A stretch of 6,474 bases of DNA from an uncultured Eubacteriales bacterium (lineage in GTDB: Bacteria > Bacillota > Clostridia > Oscillospirales > Acutalibacteraceae). Each line of letters starts with the position of its first letter. Position 1 is the first letter of the stretch. Of the stretch, positions 1-5,155 are shown in pieces. Location: contig ONYV01000069.1 in assembly GCA_900322105.1 (NCBI GenBank), positions 1-6,474 of the forward strand. The letters run 5' to 3'. Under the pieces are notes generated by a model that worked only from the letters and a program-made list of their open reading frames with translations, made no database searches and had not been told where the DNA came from. Position numbers and translations under genes: made by a program.

Positions 1-17
1 TTTTTTCAAAAATACTC

Positions 18-46
18 TTGACAAATTTTAGAATAACGGTTATAAT
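18..46 (+). promoter_or_regulatory. Consensus sigma-A/sigma-70 promoter of the tRNA-Gly unit
   Basis: The -35 box TTGACA (18-23) and the -10 box TATAAT (41-46) both match consensus perfectly and are separated by the optimal 17 bp. An A/T-rich stretch at 1-17 upstream of the -35 could act as an UP element, typical of stable-RNA promoters. Transcription should start near 53, leaving a 5' leader of about 16 nt before the tRNA for RNase P to remove. Confidence 0.9.
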
Positions 47-68
47 GATGAAGCTGTCAGCAAGCAAT

Positions 69-144
69 GCGGATGTAGCTCATCTGGTAGAGCGCAACCT
101 TGCCAAGGTTGAGGTAGCGAGTTCGAGCCTCGTCATCCGCTCCA
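69..144 (+). tRNA. tRNA-Gly, anticodon GCC, CCA encoded
   Basis: A full cloverleaf can be folded by hand. The acceptor stem 69-75 pairs perfectly with 134-140. The D stem is GCTC (78-81) with GAGC (90-93). The anticodon stem 95-99 pairs with 107-111 and encloses loop TTGCCAA, with anticodon GCC at 102-104. The T stem 117-121 pairs with 129-133 (one G-U) around a TTCGAGC loop. The discriminator base is T141, usual for bacterial tRNA-Gly, and CCA is encoded at 142-144. The gene stands alone between its own promoter and terminator and reads GGC/GGT glycine codons, which the downstream genes use often (for example GGC in murC). Confidence 0.98.
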
Positions 145-150
145 TCATTG

Positions 151-183
151 CCCCGACACATTGTGTTGGGGTTTATTTTTTTG
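151..183 (+). terminator. Rho-independent terminator of the tRNA-Gly unit
   Basis: CCCCGACAC (151-159) pairs with GTGTTGGGG (163-171) as a 9-bp stem with one G-T pair and a 3-nt loop. A T-rich run broken by a single A follows at once (172 to about 182). It lies 6 nt after the CCA end of the tRNA, so it closes a monocistronic tRNA transcript and separates it from murC. Confidence 0.92.
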
Positions 184-222
184 CCATCGCCGATATGCCG
201 CAGCTTTTATGTTCCTGTTCCT

Positions 223-250
223 CTGACAAGCATTCAAAATCCCTTATAAA
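223..250 (+). promoter_or_regulatory. Candidate upstream promoter (P1) for murC and the polyamine genes
   Basis: CTGACA (223-228, 5 of 6 consensus) is followed after 16 bp by TATAAA (245-250, 5 of 6). It lies in the non-coding gap after the tRNA terminator and points to murC. Predicted start is near 257, giving a leader of about 90 nt. This is a sequence match only; AT-rich DNA gives chance matches, but spacing and both boxes are good. Confidence 0.5.
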
Positions 251-264
251 TTTGCGGAAAGCCC

Positions 265-293
265 TTTATTTTTCTTTTATTTCGTAATATAAT
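265..293 (+). promoter_or_regulatory. Candidate downstream promoter (P2) for murC
   Basis: A perfect TATAAT lies at 288-293, with a poor -35 (TTTATT, 265-270, 3 of 6) at 17 bp and no TGn extension. The start would be near 300, about 49 nt before the murC ATG. The weak -35 means this could be activator-dependent or simply an AT-rich chance match. Together with P1 it would give tandem promoters. Confidence 0.3.
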
Positions 294-348
294 ATAGTAG
301 TTATGTTTTTTTATCTTTACTACTATCAATGAATGGAAGTGTTGTTTT

Positions 349-1743
349 ATGGTAGAAAGCTATGCTCATCTTCTCGATCATATAAAAAGGATACATTTTG
401 TCGGTATCGGCGGATCGGGTATGTGTCCGCTGGCTGAGATCCTCCACAGCGAAGGCTATGAGATCACAGGCTCTGACAATGCCGAATCTGATACCCTGCA
501 AAGGATCCGTTCCTACGGGATTCCTGTCACAATGGGTCATTTTCCCGAAAACGTCTGCGGCGCAGATATGGTGGTCTACACTGCCGCTGTCAAGCTCGAC
601 AATCCCGAACTGGTCTCCGCTCAGGCGCAGAACATCCCCACGGTAGAGCGCAGTGTGATGCTCGGCGCTGTCGTGGACAAATACAGCAAGTCTATCGCTG
701 TCAGCGGCACTCACGGCAAAACCACCACTACCTCTATGCTCACCCAGATCCTGACAATGGCGTCCTTCGACCCTACCGCCGTCATCGGCGCAAAGCTGCC
801 TTTCATCGGCGGCAACAGCCGTATTGGCAAGTCGGATTATATCGTCTGTGAAGCCTGCGAATATGTCGATACCTTCCTGCGCATCTTCCCTGCAATGTCT
901 GTGATCCTCAACGTGGACGAAGACCATCTGGACTACTTCGGTACGCTTGACAGGATCAAGGATTCCTTTACCCGCTTTATGGAACAGACAAGCTCCTATA
1001 TCGTCGTCAACGGAGATGACCGCAATTCGATGGACTGTGTGAAGGAAGCGAAAAAACACGGCGCTCAGAAGATCGTCACCTTTGGTTTCGGCAACAGAAA
1101 CGATTTCCGCGCGGAGATCACAGGCGAATCCTCTGTCTGTGACAGCTTTGACCTCTACCATAAAGGCGAAAAACTCTGCTCTGTCAGTCTGAAAGTCCCC
1201 GGTAAATTCAACGTCATGAATGCCCTTGCCGCCGCAAGCGCTGCCATTACCCTCGGCGTTGCTCCCGAAGACGCTGCCAAAGCGCTGGAAGCTTTCAGCG
1301 GCGCTCACAGACGCTTTGAAATTTTAGGCAAGCCCTGCGGCATTACCGTTGCGGACGATTTTGCCCATCATCCCACAGAACTCCGCGCAACCCTCACCAC
1401 CGCTATGAGCATGGGTTTCCGCAAGGTATGGGCTGTCTTTCAGCCGCACACCTTCTCCCGTACTTACACTTTCCTCAATGAATTTGCCGAAGTGCTTTCT
1501 ATCCCCGACCATGCTATCCTCTCTGAGATCCTTCCTGTCAGAGAAACCAATACCTACAATATCTATTCCAAAGACCTTGCCGAAAAAATTGACGGATGCG
1601 TCTGGTTCAAAACCTTTGAAGAGATCGCTGATTATGTCACCAAAAAGGCAAAGCCCGGCGATCTGATCATCACCATTGGCGGCGGCAACGTCTATATGTG
1701 CGCCGACATGATCCTGAAAAAACTAAACGGCGTGACAGACTGA
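349..1743 (+). CDS. murC: UDP-N-acetylmuramate--L-alanine ligase (MurC)
   Basis: Cytoplasmic Mur ligase that uses ATP to add L-alanine to UDP-N-acetylmuramic acid, the first step of building the peptidoglycan stem peptide. The 464-residue length is normal for MurC. The N-terminal UDP-binding domain opens with HFVGIGGSGM (16-25). The central ATPase has the P-loop GTHGKTTTT (120-128, catalytic Lys124) and the Mur-ligase block NVDEDHLDYFG from 188. The C-terminal domain carries DDFAHHPTE (336-344), the typical MurC/Mpl signature. MurC rather than MurD/E/F is supported by GIGGSGM and AHHPTE. Mpl is less likely because the protein follows the MurC pattern throughout. ATG 349 is chosen because GGAAG (335-339) sits 9 nt upstream. 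The stop at 1741-1743 lies only about 45 bp before speD with no terminator between, so co-transcription with the polyamine genes is likely (inference). Confidence 0.97.
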   Translation: MVESYAHLLDHIKRIHFVGIGGSGMCPLAEILHSEGYEITGSDNAESDTLQRIRSYGIPVTMGHFPENVCGADMVVYTAAVKLDNPELVSAQAQNIPTVERSVMLGAVVDKYSKSIAVSGTHGKTTTTSMLTQILTMASFDPTAVIGAKLPFIGGNSRIGKSDYIVCEACEYVDTFLRIFPAMSVILNVDEDHLDYFGTLDRIKDSFTRFMEQTSSYIVVNGDDRNSMDCVKEAKKHGAQKIVTFGFGNRNDFRAEITGESSVCDSFDLYHKGEKLCSVSLKVPGKFNVMNALAAASAAITLGVAPEDAAKALEAFSGAHRRFEILGKPCGITVADDFAHHPTELRATLTTAMSMGFRKVWAVFQPHTFSRTYTFLNEFAEVLSIPDHAILSEILPVRETNTYNIYSKDLAEKIDGCVWFKTFEEIADYVTKKAKPGDLIITIGGGNVYMCADMILKKLNGVTD

Positions 1744-1775
1744 TTGCCGTTTGTAATAATACTGAAACAAAGGTC

Positions 1776-1780
1776 GTGAG
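1776..1780 (+). promoter_or_regulatory. Weak ribosome binding site that decides the speD start
   Basis: GTGAG at 1776-1780 lies 7 nt before TTG 1788 and is the best-spaced SD-like element. A second purine run, AAAGG (1769-1773), is 14 nt from TTG 1788 and only 2 nt from the alternative GTG 1776, so it suits neither start well. The GTG of this motif is itself the in-frame alternative start. Confidence 0.4.
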
Positions 1781-1787
1781 AATTAAA

Positions 1788-2594
1788 TTGGAAAAAAGAC
1801 TGAAGCTGTACGGATTCAACAATCTGACCAAAACGCTGAGCTTTAACATCTATGACGTTTGCTATGCTAAGTCAGAGCGTGAACAAAAAGACTATATCGC
1901 CTATATCGATGAACAGTATAATTCCGAACGTCTGACAAGCATTCTCTGTCAGGTGACGGAAATGATCGGCGCTACCGTGCTGAATATCTCCAAACAGGAT
2001 TATGATCCGCAGGGTGCGAGCGTGACGCTGCTGATCTCGGAAACAGGACTGCCCGAAAAGATCGACGAGTCCTGCAACTGCGGCAAGTATGCCGCCGCTT
2101 ACCTCGGCGATGCGATTGCCGCCCACCTCGATAAAAGTCATGTGACGGTACATACCTACCCCGAATATCATCCCGACAATGCCATCGCTACCTTTCGTGT
2201 CGATATCGACGTTTCTACCTGCGGCACCATCTCTCCGCTGAATACCCTTGATTTTCTGATCGACAGCTTTGATTCCGATATCATCACCATTGACTACCGC
2301 GTCAGAGGCTTTACCAGAGATACCTCCGGCAAAAAACTCTTTATCGACCACAAGATCACTTCTATTCAGGATTATATCAAAGATGAGACCCTGCGCCGAT
2401 ATGATACTGTTGATATCAACGTCTATCAGGCAAACATCTTCCATACGCAGATGCTGATCAAAGAGCTTGAATTGCAGAATTATCTGTTCAAGACCGATGT
2501 TTATGAAATACCGCCGAAAGAACGTCTTGCCATTTCCAACAGTCTCAGACGGGAAATGATCGAGATCTACAGCGGCATGAATGTCTATGAATAA
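1788..2594 (+). CDS. speD: S-adenosylmethionine decarboxylase proenzyme, E. coli (class 1A) type
   Basis: Pyruvoyl-dependent enzyme that decarboxylates SAM to give the aminopropyl donor for spermidine synthesis. It aligns by eye over its whole length with E. coli SpeD (264 aa): KLYGFNNLTKTLSF near the N terminus, then QDYDPQGASVT, AHLDKSHVTVHTYPE, DVSTCGTISPL, TIDYRVRGFTRD and NVYQANIFHT. Self-cleavage should fall between Lys116 and Ser117, Ser117 becoming the pyruvoyl group. Cys145 lies 28 residues after it, the spacing of Ser112 and Cys140 in E. coli, and is the likely catalytic cysteine. Start TTG 1788 (268 aa) is chosen because it matches the family N terminus. GTG 1776 (272 aa) is the alternative. 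The in-frame ATG at 1698 lies inside murC and would add 30 non-homologous residues. The stop is 13 bp before the decarboxylase gene, whose product feeds the same pathway. Confidence 0.96.
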   Translation: MEKRLKLYGFNNLTKTLSFNIYDVCYAKSEREQKDYIAYIDEQYNSERLTSILCQVTEMIGATVLNISKQDYDPQGASVTLLISETGLPEKIDESCNCGKYAAAYLGDAIAAHLDKSHVTVHTYPEYHPDNAIATFRVDIDVSTCGTISPLNTLDFLIDSFDSDIITIDYRVRGFTRDTSGKKLFIDHKITSIQDYIKDETLRRYDTVDINVYQANIFHTQMLIKELELQNYLFKTDVYEIPPKERLAISNSLRREMIEIYSGMNVYE

Positions 2595-2607
2595 CGGGTG
2601 ATACACT

Positions 2608-4056
2608 ATGAGGATGAATCAAAGCCGCGCGCCTGTCTATGAGGCGCTGCAGGAATATCGTGAAAACAGGATCGTTTCCTTTGATGTGCCCGGACATAAA
2701 CAGGGCAAGGGCAATCCTGAGCTGACCGAGTTTTTGGGGAAACAGTGCATGAGCGTGGATGTCAATTCCATGAAGCCGCTGGACAACCTCTGTCACCCCG
2801 TCAGCGTCATCAAGGAAGCCGAAGAACTGATGGCGGACGCTTTCGGCGCAGAACACGCTTTCTTTATGGTCAACGGTACTTCCAGTTCCGTACAGGCGAT
2901 GGTGATGAGTGTCTGCAAAAGAGGCGACAAGATCATCATGCCGAGAAACGTTCACCGCAGCAGCATCAACGCCCTGATCGTGTGCGGCGCTGTGCCTGTG
3001 TATGTCAACCCCGGTGTCAACAAGAAACTGGGCATACCGCTGGGAATGTCTGTCGATTCTGTCAAAAGAGCCATTGCGCTCCATCCTGACGCCAAGGCGA
3101 TCATTGTCAATAATCCGACCTATTACGGCGTTTGCTCCAACCTCCGTGAGATCGTGCGCATTGCACATAACGCAGGAATGAAAGTGCTTGTGGACGAAGC
3201 TCACGGCACACACTTTTATTTCGGCGACTATATGCCGCCCTCCGCAATGAGCGCAGGCGCGGATATGGCGGCTGTCAGTATGCACAAAACGGGCGGTTCG
3301 CTTACGCAAAGCTCTGCCCTGCTGCTCGGCAAAGGCGTTTCGGAAGGTTATGTGCGGCAGATCATCAATCTGACGCAGACGACCAGCGCTTCTTATCTTC
3401 TTCTTTCCTCTCTCGATATTTCCCGTAAAAATCTTGCCCTCAACGGCAAAAAGATCTTTGAAAAAGTTACCTCACTTGCTTCCTACGGCATTCAGGAGAT
3501 CAACAAGCTCGGCGGTCTTTATGCCTTCTCCAGAGAACTCATCAACGGCGATACCGTCTTTGATTTCGATCCCACAAAGATCTCTGTCCATACCAGAGAT
3601 ATCGGTCTGGCAGGCATCGAAGTGTATGATATCCTGCGTGACCGCTACGATATCCAGATCGAATTCGGTGATATCGGCAACATTCTGGCGATCGTGTCTG
3701 TCGGTGACAAGATCCTCAAGATCGAACGGCTGATCTCTGCGCTGTATGAAGTCAAGCGCCTTTACTCAAAGGATTCCGCCGGTATGCTTGACCATGAATA
3801 CATTGAGCCTGTGGTGATGTGTTCGCCGCAGGATGCTTTCTATGCCGAAAAGAAACAGCTTCCGCTCAAAGACACTCTTGGAAAGATCTGCGCAGAATTT
3901 GTCATGTGCTATCCGCCCGGCATCCCCATCTTAGCTCCGGGAGAACTTATTACGAAAGACGCTTTGGAATACATCATCTATGCCAAAGCAAAAGGCTGTA
4001 ATCTGACCGGGGCGGAAGATATCAACACAGAGAAGATCAATATTATGGTAAGGTGA
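2608..4056 (+). CDS. speA: Fold-I PLP-dependent Orn/Lys/Arg decarboxylase, probably arginine decarboxylase
   Basis: Cytoplasmic PLP enzyme that removes CO2 from a basic amino acid. The closest remembered homologue is Bacillus subtilis SpeA (about 490 aa), which makes agmatine; this protein has 482 residues and lacks the N-terminal wing domain of the large E. coli-type enzymes. Visible motifs: VPGHKQG (27-33); NGTSSS (89-94) for cofactor phosphate; VDEAHGTH (195-202) with Asp196 for the PLP ring nitrogen; SMHKTGGSLTQSS with Schiff-base Lys227; C-terminal YPPGIPILAPGE (435-446). ATG 2608 has GGGTGA (2596-2601) 6 nt upstream; the second ATG at 2614 has no properly spaced SD. The gene sits between speD and speE, so arginine (product agmatine) is the best guess. 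Lysine or ornithine cannot be excluded, since substrate choice in this family is hard to read from sequence. The stop overlaps the next small ORF region. Confidence 0.92.
   Translation: MRMNQSRAPVYEALQEYRENRIVSFDVPGHKQGKGNPELTEFLGKQCMSVDVNSMKPLDNLCHPVSVIKEAEELMADAFGAEHAFFMVNGTSSSVQAMVMSVCKRGDKIIMPRNVHRSSINALIVCGAVPVYVNPGVNKKLGIPLGMSVDSVKRAIALHPDAKAIIVNNPTYYGVCSNLREIVRIAHNAGMKVLVDEAHGTHFYFGDYMPPSAMSAGADMAAVSMHKTGGSLTQSSALLLGKGVSEGYVRQIINLTQTTSASYLLLSSLDISRKNLALNGKKIFEKVTSLASYGIQEINKLGGLYAFSRELINGDTVFDFDPTKISVHTRDIGLAGIEVYDILRDRYDIQIEFGDIGNILAIVSVGDKILKIERLISALYEVKRLYSKDSAGMLDHEYIEPVVMCSPQDAFYAEKKQLPLKDTLGKICAEFVMCYPPGIPILAPGELITKDALEYIIYAKAKGCNLTGAEDINTEKINIMVR
4050..4056 (+). promoter_or_regulatory. 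Shine-Dalgarno site of the small ORF, overlapping the speA stop
   Basis: AAGGTGA at 4050-4056 contains the TGA stop of the decarboxylase gene and lies 8 nt before TTG 4065. Ribosomes ending on the upstream gene would be placed directly on this site, an arrangement typical of translational coupling. It argues for TTG 4065 over the in-frame GTG 4053, which has no correctly placed SD. Confidence 0.45.
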
Positions 4057-4064
4057 CTGAATCA

Positions 4065-4253
4065 TTGATTCTTGCCATCAAAAATGTTAAAAACAGCAAG
4101 TTTATTTACATCAGCAAAACATGGCAGGGCACCAGAAATAAAACTGAACAGACGGTCGATCTGAGCGAGATCGATCTGCCTCGTTTTTTTGCTGATGCAA
4201 AAGTAAACTGCCTGTATCAAATCAATTTGCATGATAAAGAAGGTCGATCATAA
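4065..4253 (+). CDS. Small ORF of unknown function between the decarboxylase and speE
   Basis: I do not recognise this 62-residue product. It reads from TTG 4065, or from GTG 4053 (66 aa), which overlaps the upstream stop as GTGA. It is hydrophilic and mixed in charge, with a basic N-terminal half (KNVKNSK, then GTRNKTE), an acidic DLSEIDLPRFF segment and one Cys near the C terminus. There is no signal peptide, membrane segment or familiar motif. Its TAA (4251-4253) ends one base before the chosen speE ATG. For: good SD, coupling at both ends, it fills the otherwise empty 200-bp gap exactly, and codon choice resembles its neighbours. Against: no homologue I can name, a non-ATG start, and a hairpin plus T7 within it suggesting RNA-level function. 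It could be a small conserved protein, a leader peptide controlling speE, or chance. Confidence 0.5.
   Translation: MILAIKNVKNSKFIYISKTWQGTRNKTEQTVDLSEIDLPRFFADAKVNCLYQINLHDKEGRS
4149..4190 (+). terminator. Possible attenuator or weak intrinsic terminator inside the small ORF
   Basis: TCGATCT (4156-4162) pairs perfectly with AGATCGA (4168-4174) around a 5-nt loop. CAGA (4149-4152) can extend the stem with TCTG (4175-4178) across a 3-nt bulge. Seven T residues follow at 4184-4190, 5 nt past the stem. A competing smaller hairpin, CGAG (4166-4169) with CTCG (4180-4183), abuts the T run directly. The offset makes a standard terminator doubtful, but two alternative folds before a T7 run between two polyamine genes could give partial termination. 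Ribosomes translating the small ORF would cover this region. Confidence 0.3.
4238..4243 (+). promoter_or_regulatory. Ribosome binding site of speE
   Basis: AGAAGG (within the purine run 4236-4243) lies 11 nt before ATG 4255, slightly long but usable. It is 17 nt from ATG 4261 and downstream of ATG 4231, so it supports 4255 as the start. It lies inside the last codons of the small ORF, so translation of that ORF would affect access to it. Confidence 0.55.
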
Positions 4254-4254
4254 A

Positions 4255-5106
4255 ATGGAAATGTGGTATACCGAAGAACAGACCAACAATGTACGGTTCT
4301 CGATACGGTGCGATAAACAAAAGTATTCCGCTCAGTCCGAATACCAGCGTATCGAGATATTCAGCACGCCTGAATTCGGAGATGTGCTGGTGCTGGATGA
4401 CCGTGTGATGCTGACGCAAAAGGATGAATTTATCTATCATGAAATGATCACTCATGTGCCGATGGCTGTCAATCCCGATATCAAAAAAGTCCTCGTCATC
4501 GGAGCAGGTGACGGAGGCACGGTGCGGGAACTTGTCAAATACAAGTCGATCGAAAAGATCGATATGGTCGAGATCGACAGAATGGTGGTCGATGCCTGCA
4601 AGGAATATCTGCCAACCGTTGCCTGCAAGTTAGATGAACCGAGAGTGCATATCTGCATTGACGACGGTCTGCGCTTTGTCAGAGGCGTTCAGAATGAATA
4701 TGACCTCATTATCGTAGACTCCACCGATCCTGTAGGACCCGGTGAAGGTCTGTTTACGGCTGAGTTTTACGGCAACTGCTACAAGGCTCTGACCGATGAC
4801 GGCATCCTTGTCAATCAGCACGAAAGCCCTTTCTACAACACCTATGTCAAAGCGATGAAACAGGCACACAAAAAGATCCTGCGCTTCTTCCCCTTCTGCA
4901 AGGTCTATCAGGCGCATATCCCCACCTATCCGTCGGGACACTGGCTCTTTGGTTTTGCATCCAAAAAATATCATCCGACAAACGATCTGGATGAGGGCAG
5001 ATGGAACCGTCTTTCCATCGACACCAATTACTACAACACCCGTCTTCACAAGGGCGCTTTTGCCCTGCCTACCTACGTGACAAAACACCTGATGGAGAGC
5101 GAATAG
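4255..5106 (+). CDS. speE: Polyamine aminopropyltransferase (spermidine synthase, SpeE)
   Basis: Transfers the aminopropyl group of decarboxylated SAM to a diamine, releasing methylthioadenosine; the usual acceptor is putrescine, giving spermidine. With start ATG 4255 the protein has 283 residues, close to B. subtilis SpeE (about 276), and begins MEMWYTEEQ like other SpeE proteins. ATG 4231 would add eight unmatched residues and has no SD. Motifs in order: LTQKDEFIYHEMITHVP (53-69); the nucleotide-binding loop GAGDGG (83-88), usually GGGDGG; acidic VEID ending at Asp108; DDGLRF from 136; catalytic DSTDPVGP with Asp155 and Asp158; IPTYPSGHW, with YPSGHW at 225-230. It partners SpeD, the donor source, encoded upstream in the same run. 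The acceptor is not fixed by sequence: agmatine is possible, as in Thermus, because the cluster makes agmatine but shows no agmatine-to-putrescine enzyme. Confidence 0.95.
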   Translation: MEMWYTEEQTNNVRFSIRCDKQKYSAQSEYQRIEIFSTPEFGDVLVLDDRVMLTQKDEFIYHEMITHVPMAVNPDIKKVLVIGAGDGGTVRELVKYKSIEKIDMVEIDRMVVDACKEYLPTVACKLDEPRVHICIDDGLRFVRGVQNEYDLIIVDSTDPVGPGEGLFTAEFYGNCYKALTDDGILVNQHESPFYNTYVKAMKQAHKKILRFFPFCKVYQAHIPTYPSGHWLFGFASKKYHPTNDLDEGRWNRLSIDTNYYNTRLHKGAFALPTYVTKHLMESE

Positions 5107-5155
5107 CTTCTTTTAAGGGTTTTTATATTATTTTCTGAATCGGAGGAATCTTACT

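Noticed and set aside
18..287. 89-codon frame across the tRNA region
   Set aside because: It runs through the promoter, the tRNA and the terminator, all of which are well supported, and has no SD.
301..1308. Long minus-strand open frame (335 codons) opposite murC
   Set aside because: It lies antisense to a clear murC, its product has no family resemblance, and it starts and ends without a proper SD or context. It is a codon-bias shadow.
1698..1787. ATG 1698 as the speD start
   Set aside because: It lies inside murC, adds 30 residues with no match to SpeD, and has no SD; the homology starts right after TTG 1788.
2545..3309. Minus-strand open frame opposite the decarboxylase gene, and similar ones opposite speD, speE and casdh (1872-2606, 5123-5845, 5852-6373)
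   Set aside because: All are antisense shadows of convincing conserved genes and show low-complexity, unfamiliar translations rich in His, Asp and Val.
4231..4254. ATG 4231 as the speE start
   Set aside because: No SD precedes it and the extra residues do not match the family start; ATG 4255 has AGAAGG upstream and gives the usual N terminus.
5051..5066. Hairpin AGGGC/GCCCT near the 3' end of speE
   Set aside because: Only 5 bp, within coding sequence, and with no T run after it.
5107..5155. Promoter or terminator between speE and casdh
   Set aside because: TATATT/TATTAT elements are present but no fitting -35 is found, and no stable stem precedes the T-rich stretch; the segment is best read as AT-rich spacer ending in a strong SD.
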